DNA of 64,000 nt from Candidatus Pantoea edessiphila (GTDB lineage: Bacteria > Pseudomonadota > Gammaproteobacteria > Enterobacterales > Enterobacteriaceae), in assembly GCF_002933355.1 (NCBI RefSeq), contig NZ_PDKU01000002.1, positions 1 through 64,000 on the forward strand, in the 5' to 3' direction. Below are positions 54,240 to 64,000 of the stretch, piece after piece; positions within the stretch are counted from its first letter, which is position 1; each line of letters starts with the position of its first letter. The notes under the pieces were generated by a model. The model ran no database searches. It was not told where the DNA came from and saw only the letters and a program-made list of their open reading frames with translations. Position numbers and translations under genes: made by a program.

Positions 54240-55745
54240 TTAATCTTCTACATTTAGTCCTACTCGATTCAATAAGTACTGTGATATCATTGCTACTGGT
54301 CTTCCAGTAGAACCTTTATATTTTCCTGATCTCCAAGCAGTACCAGCAATATCTATATGTGCCCAATTATATTTACGTGTAAAACGGGAGAGAAAACAAG
54401 CTGCGGTTATCACTCCTGCAGAACGACCACCGACATTTACCATATCTGCAAAACTAGAATCTAATTGATCATTATATTCATCAAACATAGGTAAACGCCA
54501 TGCGCGATCTCCTGACTGTTCAGATGCACTAATAAGATCATGTGCTAATGGATTATGATTTGATATTAGACCACTTGTATGATCACCTAAGGCAATTACA
54601 CAAGCTCCCGTTAAAGTTGCAATATCAATTACCGAATCTGGTTCAAAACGCTCAACATAAGTTAATGCATCACATAATATTAATCGACCTTCAGCATCTG
54701 TATTTAATACTTCAACTGTTTGACCTGACATTGTCGTTAGTACATCACCTGGACGAATAGCATTACCGTCTGGCATATTTTCACAATTTGCCATAATACC
54801 AATTACACTAATTGGCAAATTTAATTGTGCAACTACATGCATAATACCATATACTGCTGCAGCACCACACATGTCATATTTCATTTCTTCTAATCCACTA
54901 GATGGTTTTATAGAAATTCCTCCTGAATCAAATGTTACTCCTTTACCAATTAATACAATAGGTTTAGATATTGAATTATTAGGTTTATACTCAATAATTG
55001 ACATTAATGGTTGATTGTTTGAACCTTTACTTACTGCTAAATAGGCATTCATTCCTAATTTTTTCATTTGATCTTCTTCAAGGATAGTTGTATGAATATT
55101 ATCAAATGTTTCTGCAAGTTTATGTGATTGTAGTGCAAGATATTCAGTATTGCATATATTTGGTGGCATATTTCCAAGATCTTTGGCAATTTTTATACCA
55201 GTTGCAATCGCAAGGCCGTGTTGGATAGCTTTTTCTCCAATGGTAAGTTCACGTCTAGTGGTTACATTAAACACTAATTTACGCAATGGTCGTCTTATTT
55301 CTGTTTTATTAGTCTTTAATTGATCAAAATTATATAGCTCTTCTATAGAAGCTTCTACGGCTTGTCGTACCTTCCAATAAGTATTTCTTCCTTTAACATG
55401 TAGTTCAGTTAAAAAACATACTGATTCCATAGATCCTGTATGATTTAAAGTATTAATAATTTTTTGAATTATATGTTTATATTGACGTTCATTAAGTTCG
55501 CGCTCTTTTCCACACCCGATAAGCAGAATACGTTCTGATAGTATATTTGGTACATGATGTAATAGTAGAACTTGGCCTACTTTACCTTCAAGTTCACCTC
55601 GTCTTAATAAAGCACTAATATATCCGTCAGTAATTTTATCTAATTGTTCTGCAATAACGGATAAACGACGTGGTTCAAAAATACCAACTATAATACAAGC
55701 ACTACGTTGTTTTTCTGGGCTTCCACTTTTTACACTGAAATCCAT
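54240..55745 (-). CDS. pepA: Leucyl aminopeptidase PepA
   Basis: PepA is a hexameric dimetal aminopeptidase; in E. coli it also binds DNA in carAB control and Xer recombination at cer. The 501-residue product (E. coli 503) has [17 protein letters not shown] near the start, the metal site in [17 protein letters not shown] and [24 protein letters not shown], and the ending [19 protein letters not shown]. It is highly conserved compared with most neighbours. lptF and lptG, divergent from it in E. coli, are absent upstream. Confidence 0.96.
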   Translation of the reverse strand: MDFSVKSGSPEKQRSACIIVGIFEPRRLSVIAEQLDKITDGYISALLRRGELEGKVGQVLLLHHVPNILSERILLIGCGKERELNERQYKHIIQKIINTLNHTGSMESVCFLTELHVKGRNTYWKVRQAVEASIEELYNFDQLKTNKTEIRRPLRKLVFNVTTRRELTIGEKAIQHGLAIATGIKIAKDLGNMPPNICNTEYLALQSHKLAETFDNIHTTILEEDQMKKLGMNAYLAVSKGSNNQPLMSIIEYKPNNSISKPIVLIGKGVTFDSGGISIKPSSGLEEMKYDMCGAAAVYGIMHVVAQLNLPISVIGIMANCENMPDGNAIRPGDVLTTMSGQTVEVLNTDAEGRLILCDALTYVERFEPDSVIDIATLTGACVIALGDHTSGLISNHNPLAHDLISASEQSGDRAWRLPMFDEYNDQLDSSFADMVNVGGRSAGVITAACFLSRFTRKYNWAHIDIAGTAWRSGKYKGSTGRPVAMISQYLLNRVGLNVED

Positions 55746-56485
55746 GTATACTCCTGATTTTTTTGACAGTAAATTTTATCAAAGATAACAGTTACAGATA
55801 TTATTCTATTTGTAATATTTAATTATTATATTGGTTTCTACAAATAAATTTATAATAGGATTGTTATTTAAGTATATTGAAAATATTTTATAAAAAAATA
55901 ATATGTTAATTATTACAAAATTATTAGTTGATAAAAACAATAACTATTACATAGTTTATTTTAATAAATTTATATTAATATAAATTTTTCAAAAACATAA
56001 TAGAATAAATAATCAAATTTTTATTTTGAAAAATATTAATGATTTAATCAATCTATCTTTTTGCTATTTCATAATAAAGTAATTTTTTCAATATGATGAC
56101 ATTTTAATATATATTACTTAATAGAATTATGATTCTAAATCATATAGTTAAATTAACTTCAAATTATAACATCATAATGTTAGTATTTCATAATTTTATA
56201 AATTAATTTAATTTGAATGATTAATTAATATGATCTATTTGTTGAAATTATAACATAATGCATTTAATTTAGCTTTAAAACTAGTTAGTAACAGATCAAT
56301 AAAAAGCTTAATTTTCATTAAAAATATATTAATTTTTTTAAATTTAGAACTTTACTTTAAGACATGATCATTGATCAAAACAATTGTTGTTATTTTATTG
56401 TAAAAAAATTTCATATGTGTCATTATTAACTGAATAAAAATTAAAAATGATAATATTCTATCACATTGATTTTTTGATTTTAAAA
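55746..56485. other. Intergenic region pepA-tRNA-Leu, lptFG absent
   Basis: About 740 bp without a readable gene. In E. coli lptF and lptG begin here on the plus strand; I found no matching segment. It should include the pepA promoter and the tRNA-Leu promoter. Confidence 0.55.
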
Positions 56486-56570
56486 GCCGAAGTGGCGAAA
56501 ACAGGTAAACGCAGTTGATTCAAAATCAACCGTACGTGAGTACATGTCGGTTCAATTCCGACCTTCGGCA
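56486..56570 (+). tRNA. leuX: tRNA-Leu (CAA)
   Basis: An 85-nt type II tRNA with acceptor GCCGAAG/CTTCGGC, anticodon CAA at 56521-56523 in loop TTCAAAA, a long variable arm and T-loop TTCAATT. It matches E. coli leuX, which lies in the same region. The discriminator A is followed by TAC, so CCA is not encoded. Confidence 0.95.
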
Positions 56571-56771
56571 TACATACGTTAATATTTAATATACATTTTA
56601 TCAATTGCATTTTAATTATATTTTCATGTGTTTATTTAAATACATAATTTTTTGTCTAATATTATTGAATTAATTCTTTTAAAAAGATAATTATACTACA
56701 AACTCATAGTTATATTAATTTCATTTTAATACATTATGTTTATAGTTAATCATTAAAAAAACAAACTTTTA

Positions 56772-56856
56772 TGCGAAGAGAGGGATTTGAACCCTCATAT
56801 CTTATTAAGACACTAGCATCTGAAACTAGCGCGGCTACCAATTTCGCCATCTTCGC
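56772..56856 (-). tRNA. tRNA-Leu (CAG)
   Basis: Read on the minus strand, an 85-nt type II tRNA with acceptor GCGAAGA/TCTTCGC, anticodon CAG in loop TTCAGAT, a long variable arm and T-loop TTCAAAT. It corresponds to one of the E. coli leuQPV genes, which lie just before rsmC and holD. CCA is not encoded after the discriminator A at 56772. The tandem E. coli copies are reduced to one. Confidence 0.95.
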
Positions 56857-57022
56857 ATTTCATTTATGAAGGATTAATATTCTTAATACAATATTTTAAT
56901 TTATTCTATTATAATATTAATTGATTTCTTGAACTTAGTAAACTAAGAAGATACACTTCCTGTTTTTTTCATTAAATAAATCTAAATTGGACATATATTA
57001 ACTAACTAGCGAGATCGTTTTG

Positions 57023-57448
57023 ATGGTTATTGAAAATTACAGTATGTTATTTAAGCATAATAAAATATTACAAACAATAGGAATTGTTAAATATAAACTA
57101 TATAGATTCAGTTTACTTAAAGGATTATCGGATTTTAACTTTTTATCTAATATCAAGTTAATAATAGTAACTAGTGAAATAAATAATTTAAATAAATTAT
57201 TTATACAAGATGTAATGTATTCCTTACATTTAAAACCTATTCAAGTGATAATAATTGAACCAAAGCAATTATCATTAATTTTAAATAAATTAAATTGTCT
57301 TTATTGGTTCATAGGAAAAGAAATTAAAGAACCGATTAATGGTATTGTATTACGCAGTGAATCTATGACTAGGTTAATTAATAGTAGTGATGAAAAGCGT
57401 TCTTTATGGAATCAGATATGTAAATATGGTATATATCAATTATATTAA
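57023..57448 (+). CDS. holD: DNA polymerase III psi subunit
   Basis: Psi bridges chi and the tau/gamma clamp loader. The 141-residue product is strongly drifted but shows HNKILQTIGIVKYKL (E. coli RDWQLQQLGITQWSL), IKLIIVTSEI, FIQDVMYSLHLKPIQV (E. coli LVSDVLRALTVSPDQV) and the ending KRSLWNQICKYGIY (E. coli RAALWQQICTYEHDF). ATG 57023 is preceded by GCGAGA; the internal ATG 57044 would align better with the E. coli start (13 residues before the common IG/LG), so the true start is uncertain. Position near leuV supports the call. rimI, its usual partner, is absent. Confidence 0.82.
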   Translation: MVIENYSMLFKHNKILQTIGIVKYKLYRFSLLKGLSDFNFLSNIKLIIVTSEINNLNKLFIQDVMYSLHLKPIQVIIIEPKQLSLILNKLNCLYWFIGKEIKEPINGIVLRSESMTRLINSSDEKRSLWNQICKYGIYQLY

Positions 57449-57508
57449 AAATTATGTAAATTTAAATAAAATATTTATTCTTAAATAACAATTAATAAAG
57501 GAACTAAA

Positions 57509-58465
57509 ATGACAATTGATTTATGTGATTTACCTGAAAATATATCACATTGGTCAAATTTTCCTATTCTTTTAACGAATGATGAAATAATAAAATTATA
57601 TTCTTATAACAAGGAAAGTTGGATATTATATGGTAAAAAATTAAATAAAGAAATTTTAATGAATTATAGAAAAGAACTTAAAATTGATTTAATAGTTACT
57701 AATTTTTGGATTATTGATGAATATAAAATAGCTTCTATAGGAGGATTAATTACATTATCTGCTATTATATTGGCAAACAAATTAGGATTAGATATAGCAC
57801 CACTAATGAATATTCCGAGTTTAAAAAAACCCGGATTATTAGTAATGGATATGGATTCAACAGCAATTCAAATTGAATGTATTGATGAAATTGCTAAATT
57901 AGCAGGATGTAGTGATGCGGTTGCTAAAATAACTAAACTTGCAATGCTTGGCAAAATAGATATGATTGAAAGTCTTCATCAACGTGTTGCTATGTTGAAG
58001 GGTGTTGATATAAGTATCCTTAAAATAATTTTGGATAATTTACCTTTAACTTCTGGTTTAATACAAATAGTTAATAAATTACATTTATTACATTGGAAAA
58101 TAGCTATTATATCTAGCGGATTTAAATATTATGCTTCTCATCTAGAAAGCAAACTTAACTTATCATATGTTATAGCTAACAATTTGGAAGTATATAATGG
58201 AAAGTTAACTGGGAAAATAATTGGTCCTATAGTTGATTCTAGATATAAACTCATAAGTTTAAAAAAAATCGCTCAAAGGTTACTAATACCTTTAGAACAA
58301 ACTGTAGCTGTAGGTGATGGTTTTAATGATTTATTAATGATAAAATCTGCAGCTTTAGGTATTGCGTATCATGCAAATTCTATTGTAAACAAACAAGTAG
58401 AAACAAAAATCGTTCATTCGGATCTAATGGGTATATTTTGTATACTTAGCAGTACTATACACTAA
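57509..58465 (+). CDS. serB: Phosphoserine phosphatase
   Basis: SerB makes serine from phosphoserine; it is a HAD-family enzyme. The 318-residue product (E. coli 322) has a drifted N-terminal ACT-like domain (1-100) and a catalytic domain with the nucleophile motif LLVMDMDSTAIQIECIDE (D114, D116), MLKGVD, ISSGFKYY and VGDGFNDLLMI. ATG 57509 follows AAAGGAAC. In E. coli radA and nadR follow; here there is a gap. Confidence 0.95.
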   Translation: MTIDLCDLPENISHWSNFPILLTNDEIIKLYSYNKESWILYGKKLNKEILMNYRKELKIDLIVTNFWIIDEYKIASIGGLITLSAIILANKLGLDIAPLMNIPSLKKPGLLVMDMDSTAIQIECIDEIAKLAGCSDAVAKITKLAMLGKIDMIESLHQRVAMLKGVDISILKIILDNLPLTSGLIQIVNKLHLLHWKIAIISSGFKYYASHLESKLNLSYVIANNLEVYNGKLTGKIIGPIVDSRYKLISLKKIAQRLLIPLEQTVAVGDGFNDLLMIKSAALGIAYHANSIVNKQVETKIVHSDLMGIFCILSSTIH

Positions 58466-58810
58466 CCAATTCCATTAACATCATTACTGATTTTAAAAAT
58501 CATCCTATTATTAATAACCTTTTTAAATACTATTACAATACATTTCAATTAATTATTTAATAAAAAGAAAACCATTCTCAAACACCATTTCAAAATATTA
58601 ATGAATTGATACTATACTACCAATTATAATTAACGCAAATGATTTCTAGATTTAACTCGAGAATTCATTATTATTAATATATTGAGGATTAATTAAATTA
58701 TACAATACTATGTTAATAATACTAAACTTGATTACCTGTAAATATTTTTATTAATTTACTTGATTTCTATTTTTCATGTTAAACATAAATTAAAAAGGAA
58801 ATTGTAGCAA
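58466..58810. other. Intergenic region serB-slt
   Basis: About 345 bp, AT-rich. radA, nadR and ettA, present here in E. coli, are not recognisable. No clear repeat or terminator is visible. Confidence 0.55.
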
Positions 58811-60751
58811 GTGAAAAATTTATGTAAATATTTTATTTTATTATATTTTATGATTGTATCTAAACTAGTATATGCTGATTTAATTAATCAACAACGTCAA
58901 AATTATGAACAAATTAAAAAAGCTTTTGATAAACATAATATACCTATAGTTATTAAATTATTACCTAAACTAAAAAAATATCCACTGTATCCGGATTTAG
59001 AATATGAGTTATTAATACAAAAAATTAAACGAAATACTAATGCATTATTAATAAAACACTCAGTAAGTAAATTTATTAAAAAATATTATGATTTACCTTT
59101 ATCCCGTATGTTAAATAATCATTTTATAAATTTATTAGCTCAGCAAAAAAATTGGAAAACTCTAAGTGTTTTCACTTCAAAACCACCAAGACAAATACAA
59201 GCTTTTTGTAATTGGTACTATGCTAAGTGGTATACCAATCATAAATCTATAAATTTTCATAATTCGACAAAAATATTATTAAAACATATAAGTCTACCAT
59301 CAGATTGTAATAAATTACTTTTTATTACCAAAAAATATAGTAAGACATTCCCATCAATAATCATTGAAAAAATTCGTCTAGCTATGAAAGCTAATAATCA
59401 AAAATCAATAAATTTTTTAATTAATATTTTACCATCTGACTATAAAATGATTTCAAATTTAATTTTAGAATTTAAGAGACATCCATTATCTATTATGGAT
59501 TACATAAAAAAAGCACCTCCTAGCAATTTTAGTTTACAATCAATTAATTATGCTTTATTACATTTATCGCATAAAAATATGTTATTAGCAAAAAAGATAC
59601 TTCCAACAATCTTAAATATTTATAAGCTGAAAACAACTGATATTCAATTAATAAAAGAAATTTTAGCAAGCAATATGATGCATGAACATATCAATTCCGA
59701 ATTAAAAACATGGCGAGACTCAGTAATAATGCATAGTAAATCTGCATCATTAATTGAACGTCGTGTGCGTTTATCTTTAATTAGTAAGGATAATTATGGC
59801 TTAAAATTTTGGATATCTCGTTTGCCAAAAATAGTAAAAAACAAAGAAGAATGGCAATATTGGCTTGCCAATATTTATTATTTCCAAAGAAATAATAAAA
59901 AAGGTGATGATATTTTGCATAAACTAATTAAGAGAAATAGTTTTTACTCATTAGTGTCAGCACAAAAATTAGGTTTAAGTTATTTATTTAAACATGATAT
60001 ATCTCCTTCACCTGACCATACCATATCAAATCTTAAAGAAATTATTAGAATACGTGAATTAATGCATTGGAAAAAATATGATTTAGCAAGAATTGAATGG
60101 CATAATTTAATTTCTAATAAGAAGCATACCATTAAACAGAAGAAAATGCTGGCTCGTTATGCTAACGAACAAAAATGGTGGTATTTTAGCGTGCAAGCAA
60201 CTATTCAAGCTAAAATCTGGAATAATATTAAAGAACGTTTTCCATTAGGATGGAATGATTTATATAAAAAATATACTAATAATAAATATATTACAAAAAA
60301 CTATGCTATGGCAATTACAAGACAAGAAAGTAGTTGGGATCCGAAAGCATATTCATTAATGAATGCTATAGGACTGATGCAAATTGAACCAAATACTATG
60401 AAAGAAATAATAAAAATATATAATATTAAAAATATTTATAATAGAAATATACTGTTCGATCCGGAAACCAATATTTGGATGGGTACAAATTATTTAGAAT
60501 ACATTTTTAAACAACTTGGAAATAATAGGATTTTAGCTGCGGCGGCATATAATGCAGGCTTATCAAATATAAATAAATGGAAGCGTAGGAGTGCAGGTAG
60601 GATAGATGCTATAGCATTTATTGAAGCTATTCCTTTTATAGAAACAAGGCAATATGTTAAAAATATTTTATTATACAACGCTTACTATAATTATCTTACT
60701 GGTAAACCCGAAAATATTTTAACTTCACTTGAATGGAACCATCGTTATTAA
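58811..60751 (+). CDS. slt: Soluble lytic murein transglycosylase Slt70
   Basis: Slt is a periplasmic enzyme that cleaves glycan strands to 1,6-anhydromuropeptides, trimming aberrant peptidoglycan. The 646-residue product (E. coli 645) starts at GTG 58811 behind AAGGA. A signal peptide spans about 1-22 (cleavage near VYA). The alpha-superhelical ring domain spans about 25-470, with IERRVRLSLI conserved. The lysozyme-like domain has the catalytic Glu in AITRQESSWDPKAYS (about residue 505), GLMQIEPNT, AAAYNAG and ETRQYVKNILLYNAYY. The ring domain is rich in Lys, Asn and Ile, while the catalytic motifs are intact. Confidence 0.95.
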   Translation: MKNLCKYFILLYFMIVSKLVYADLINQQRQNYEQIKKAFDKHNIPIVIKLLPKLKKYPLYPDLEYELLIQKIKRNTNALLIKHSVSKFIKKYYDLPLSRMLNNHFINLLAQQKNWKTLSVFTSKPPRQIQAFCNWYYAKWYTNHKSINFHNSTKILLKHISLPSDCNKLLFITKKYSKTFPSIIIEKIRLAMKANNQKSINFLINILPSDYKMISNLILEFKRHPLSIMDYIKKAPPSNFSLQSINYALLHLSHKNMLLAKKILPTILNIYKLKTTDIQLIKEILASNMMHEHINSELKTWRDSVIMHSKSASLIERRVRLSLISKDNYGLKFWISRLPKIVKNKEEWQYWLANIYYFQRNNKKGDDILHKLIKRNSFYSLVSAQKLGLSYLFKHDISPSPDHTISNLKEIIRIRELMHWKKYDLARIEWHNLISNKKHTIKQKKMLARYANEQKWWYFSVQATIQAKIWNNIKERFPLGWNDLYKKYTNNKYITKNYAMAITRQESSWDPKAYSLMNAIGLMQIEPNTMKEIIKIYNIKNIYNRNILFDPETNIWMGTNYLEYIFKQLGNNRILAAAAYNAGLSNINKWKRRSAGRIDAIAFIEAIPFIETRQYVKNILLYNAYYNYLTGKPENILTSLEWNHRY

Positions 60752-61292
60752 CGAATAAAATACTCTTATTTTTTGTCATAGAATTAACTATGGTGAAAAT
60801 GTTTAAATAATGTTCATTAGGAATTATAAATATCAAGAAATATTATACTACATATCTTATATAATCATAGATTCTTAGATAGAAGAATTTAACCTTGTAA
60901 GATGTTTATTTTTTGTTATTTATTATTGTGCTATTAATTATTAATTGTGGTATTAATTAATATTTAGTAAACATGATCAAATTTATTAGAGTAGTTATAA
61001 TACAATAACGTTATTTATTGATATTCTCATAATAGTCTTTATTTATTTTTAAATTAGATAACTCAATGGAATTGTATTTTATTTACCTGATTATTTTTAT
61101 AAAAAATTTTAAAATTATAACATATTAATGAATGATTTGTTAGTCAATCCTAAATATTCAGATTAATTTTTAAACACCATTAGCATCGCTTTTACTACAT
61201 AATAGAGATATTAACCAGTAGAAAAAGAAAAATCACTTATTTCAAGGATATATTACTTATGTTTTTTATTAAGATTCAGGAGATTTTAAATC
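60752..61292. other. Intergenic region slt-thrA, no thr leader found
   Basis: About 540 bp. In E. coli trpR, creABCD, arcA and thrL lie between slt and thrA. I see no Thr/Ile-rich leader peptide and no terminator hairpin before thrA, so the classical thr attenuator seems lost. GGAG at 61279-61282 is the thrA ribosome binding site. Confidence 0.6.
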
Positions 61293-63746
61293 ATGCGAGT
61301 GCTGAAATTTGGTGGAACATCAACAGGCGATGCAGAACTTTTAATTCGTGCAGCCAAAATTCTAGAAGATAATGCGAAACAAGGACAAGTTGTTGCTGTA
61401 GTATCTTCACCAAATAAAATTACAAATTATTTACTGAAATTTATTGAATATAAAATTAAAAATCAAAATACTTTATTAAGTGTTAAAGATAGAAAGATAG
61501 AATGTATTTTTTCAAACTTACTATTAGATTTAGTTAATATTCAACCGAAATTAAATTTCAATTATTTAAAAAATTTCTTAAAATCAGAGTTTAACAAAAT
61601 AAAAAAGATATTATATAGCATAAAATTATTTAAGCATTGTCCAGATAAGATATATGCTTCTATATTTTATATTAGCGGTAAAATTTCTGTTGTTATTTTA
61701 GAAGAAATACTTAAAGTACATAATCATCAAATAAGTATAATTAATCCAGTGAAAAAATTACTAGCATTTGGAAATTATTTAGATTATACAATTGATATTG
61801 CTGAGTCTACTCGTCGTATTAAACTAGATCAGATTCCTGAAACGAATATTATTCTTATGGCTAGTGCTATCGCAGGTAATGAAAAAGATGAAATAGTATT
61901 ATTAGGAAATAATGGTTCAGAATATTCAGCAGTAGTTTTAGCAGCATGTTTTAATTCAAATTGTTGCGAAATATGGACGAATGTAGATGGAATTTACAAT
62001 TGTGAAGTAAATCAAGTGCCTGATGCACGTTTATTAAAATCAATTTCTTATACAGAAGCAATTGAAATGATTTGTTTTAATTCTAAAATTCTTAGTTTAA
62101 AAATAATTAAAATTCTTATTCACTTTCAAATTACTTATTCAATTAAAAATATTACTAATATTAAAGCACATGGAACTATGATTAGTAATTATAGCAATCA
62201 ATTTAGTAATTCAATTAAAGGAATTTTTAGTTTAAACAATATAGTTATGTTAAATATTTCTGGTCCTTTATTAAAACATGTAATTGGTGCAGCATCAAAA
62301 ATAATTGATATGATTTCTAAAAATAATATTTTAGGATTTTTATTGATACAAGCTTATTCAGATTATGATATTAATGTCTACGTACTAAAAAATGATCTAG
62401 AACAAATAAAACAAACTTTAAAAGAAAAGTTTAAATTTGAATTTACAAATAACTTGCTTAACTCTATAAAAATAATTAAAAATTTAGGAGTGATTTCAGT
62501 TGTAGGTGATAGTATAAATACAGGCCTGAATAAAAAAATTTTTTCAGCACTAGCAAATAATAATATTAATACTATAGCAATTTTGAAAAATAATTCTAAA
62601 AGTTCAATATCAATTGTTGTAAAAAACAGTGAAATTATTAATGGAGTACGATTAATTTACCGATCATTATTTATAAATCATAAGATAATTGAAGTGTTTC
62701 TAATAGGAGTTGGTGGTGTAGGAAACACATTGTTAAATCAGATATACAAGCAAAAAGATTTCTTACAAAAAGAAAAAAAAATAAAATTATGTGTTTACGG
62801 TATTGCAAATTCACAAAAATCACTGACTGATTTTAAAGGAATTAATTTAAATAACTGGAAATTTGCTTTAAATAAAACTAAAAAAATATTCAGTATTAGC
62901 AAATGGATAAATTTAATTAAAAAACATAATATATTGAATCCAGTTATTGTCGACTGCACTTCTAGTCAAGAAGTTGCAGATCGATATGCTGATTTTTTAT
63001 CTAATGGTTTCCATGTAGTCACTTCCAATAAAAAAGCTAATACTTCTTCTTGGAATTATTATCAGAAAATACGTAAAATTGCTAATAGTGTAAACCGCAA
63101 GTTTTTATATGAGACTAATGTAGGAGCAGGGTTGCCAGTTATTCAAAATTTACAAAATCTATTAAATACAGGAGATCAATTAATAAGATTTTCTGGAATT
63201 TTATCGGGTTCTCTTTCATTCATCTTTGGTAAATTAGATGAAGGACTATCTATATCAGAAGCAACCAAAATAGCACGTAATATGGGTTTTACAGAGCCAG
63301 ATCCTCGAGAAGATCTTAGCGGTATTGATGTTGCACGTAAACTATTAATTTTAGCAAGGGAAATTGGATATCAATTGGAATTAAATGATGTAATTGTTGA
63401 GCCTGTATTACCATTAGATGTTATGAATAAAATTCAATGTATTGATAAATTTATGAAATCTTTATCAGAATTTGATGATGTGTTTAAGAATCGTGTAGCT
63501 AAAGCTCATACTTGTGGAAACGTTTTAAGATTTGTTGGTAGTATTGAAAAAGGTGGAGTATGTAAAGTCAAAATTGATGAAGTAGGAGCACAAAATCCTC
63601 TGTATAAAATAAAAAATGGTGAAAACGCTTTAGCATTTTATAGTCATTATTATCAGCCAATTCCTTTAGTCTTAAGGGGATATGGTGCAGGCAATAATGT
63701 GACAGCCGCTGGTGTATTTGCTGATTTACTTCATACTTTATCTTAA
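61293..63746 (+). CDS. thrA: Bifunctional aspartokinase I / homoserine dehydrogenase I, kinase half eroded
   Basis: ThrA normally catalyses both aspartate phosphorylation and homoserine formation. The 817-residue product aligns along its length with E. coli ThrA (820 aa). The N-terminus keeps MRVLKFGGTSTGDAE, but key kinase segments have changed: GRNGSDYSAA reads GNNGSEYSAV (205-214) and FGAKVLHPRTI reads FNSKILSLKII (262-272). The ACT region has lost QGSSE (now KNNSK), which suggests loss of threonine control. From about 467 the dehydrogenase domain is well preserved: VFLIGVGGVGNTLL, IVDCTSSQEVADRYADFL, TSNKKANTSS, NVGAGLPVIQNLQNLLNTGD, SGSLSFIFGKLDEG, EPDPREDLSGIDVARK and RGYGAGNNVTAAGVFADLL. 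LysC may supply the kinase step. thrB follows after 17 bp. Confidence 0.95.
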   Translation: MRVLKFGGTSTGDAELLIRAAKILEDNAKQGQVVAVVSSPNKITNYLLKFIEYKIKNQNTLLSVKDRKIECIFSNLLLDLVNIQPKLNFNYLKNFLKSEFNKIKKILYSIKLFKHCPDKIYASIFYISGKISVVILEEILKVHNHQISIINPVKKLLAFGNYLDYTIDIAESTRRIKLDQIPETNIILMASAIAGNEKDEIVLLGNNGSEYSAVVLAACFNSNCCEIWTNVDGIYNCEVNQVPDARLLKSISYTEAIEMICFNSKILSLKIIKILIHFQITYSIKNITNIKAHGTMISNYSNQFSNSIKGIFSLNNIVMLNISGPLLKHVIGAASKIIDMISKNNILGFLLIQAYSDYDINVYVLKNDLEQIKQTLKEKFKFEFTNNLLNSIKIIKNLGVISVVGDSINTGLNKKIFSALANNNINTIAILKNNSKSSISIVVKNSEIINGVRLIYRSLFINHKIIEVFLIGVGGVGNTLLNQIYKQKDFLQKEKKIKLCVYGIANSQKSLTDFKGINLNNWKFALNKTKKIFSISKWINLIKKHNILNPVIVDCTSSQEVADRYADFLSNGFHVVTSNKKANTSSWNYYQKIRKIANSVNRKFLYETNVGAGLPVIQNLQNLLNTGDQLIRFSGILSGSLSFIFGKLDEGLSISEATKIARNMGFTEPDPREDLSGIDVARKLLILAREIGYQLELNDVIVEPVLPLDVMNKIQCIDKFMKSLSEFDDVFKNRVAKAHTCGNVLRFVGSIEKGGVCKVKIDEVGAQNPLYKIKNGENALAFYSHYYQPIPLVLRGYGAGNNVTAAGVFADLLHTLS

Positions 63747-63763
63747 AAGTTAGGATTTGAATT

Positions 63764-64000
63764 ATGGTAAAAATTTATGCACCAGCATCTATTGGTAATG
63801 CTAATGTTGGATTTGATGTATTAGGTGTAGCAATTACTCCAATAGATGGTTCATTCTTAGGCGATTTTGTTACTATTCAAGCCTCAGATAAATTCGATCT
63901 AATTTGTGATGGTTTTTTTGCAAATCAATTACCTAATCTTACAGAAGATAATATTGTTTATCAATGTTGGCGAAGTTTTTGTACAAAAATGAAAAAATTT
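63764..64000 (+). CDS. thrB: Homoserine kinase (partial, cut by window end)
   Basis: The first 79 codons of a GHMP kinase read [35 protein letters not shown] and [12 protein letters not shown] (E. coli DNIVYQ-like ENIVYQCWERFC), matching ThrB. ThrB phosphorylates homoserine for threonine synthase. The ATP-binding loop lies beyond the window. An AGGA lies before ATG 63764. Position directly after thrA shows that the thrABC operon order is kept. Confidence 0.94.
   Translation, partial: MVKIYAPASIGNANVGFDVLGVAITPIDGSFLGDFVTIQASDKFDLICDGFFANQLPNLTEDNIVYQCWRSFCTKMKKF

Noticed and set aside
60752-61292. thr operon leader peptide and attenuator
   Set aside because: A short ATG frame at 61260 overlaps thrA but has no run of Thr or Ile codons, and there is no terminator hairpin before thrA.

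Overview
This window looks like a piece of the chromosome of a gammaproteobacterium of the Enterobacterales that has undergone strong genome reduction, most likely a heritable insect symbiont. Nearly every protein aligns with an Escherichia coli counterpart at similar length and in conserved local order. Meanwhile the DNA is very AT-rich, intergenic stretches of 0.4-1.1 kb hold no recognisable gene, many neighbouring genes known from E. coli are missing, and at least one gene (pyrI) is caught as a nonsense-riddled relic. Retention of lysC, thrA, thrB, metA and argI suggests a nutritional symbiont that makes amino acids. Ishikawaella-type stinkbug gut symbionts would fit, but Baumannia-, Blochmannia- or Tachikawaea-like lineages cannot be excluded from sequence reading alone.

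Layout. The window falls into three blocks, judged against remembered E. coli gene order. Block A (1-17445) runs: 3' end of 16S rRNA, tRNA-Asp, metA, pgi, lysC, yjbJ, dnaB, ssb, a yfaZ-family gene, tRNA-Phe, cutA, fxsA, groS-groL, epmB, efp, epmA. Block B (17547-47832) runs: degQ, zapE, rplM-rpsI, sspA-sspB, lptB, kdsC, ibaG-murA, ispB, rplU-rpmA-obgE, greA, ftsH-folP-glmM-secG-tRNA-Leu(GAG), rimP-nusA-infB-rbfA-truB-rpsO-pnp, deaD, yhbP. Block C (47887-64000) runs: ridA, pyrI relic, pyrB, argI, valS-holC-pepA, tRNA-Leu(CAA), tRNA-Leu(CAG), holD, serB, slt, thrA, thrB (cut by the window end). In E. coli blocks A and C belong to the same chromosome region and B lies elsewhere, so B appears to be a roughly 30-kb segment inserted between them.

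How the genes work together. Replication is represented by DnaB, SSB and both HolC and HolD of the clamp loader. Translation and RNA turnover include ribosomal proteins, RimP, RbfA, TruB, IF2, NusA, GreA, PNPase, DeaD, ValRS and a complete EF-P beta-lysylation module (EpmA, EpmB, EF-P). Protein quality control comprises GroES-GroEL, FtsH, DegQ and the SspB adaptor for ClpXP. The envelope set (MurA, GlmM, Slt, KdsC, DegQ, SecG, a YfaZ-like outer membrane protein) shows a cell that still makes peptidoglycan. The LPS transport ATPase LptB is degenerate and stands without LptC, LptA, LptF or LptG at their usual positions. Aspartate-family amino acid synthesis rests on LysC plus ThrA, whose kinase half looks eroded while its dehydrogenase half is intact.

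No mobile element, prophage, CRISPR array or novel multi-gene system is visible. The most informative signals are of decay and rewiring: the orphan degenerate LptB, the half-decayed ThrA, the pyrI relic, the split rRNA operon, retained sigma-32 promoter sequences, and several long hairpins.
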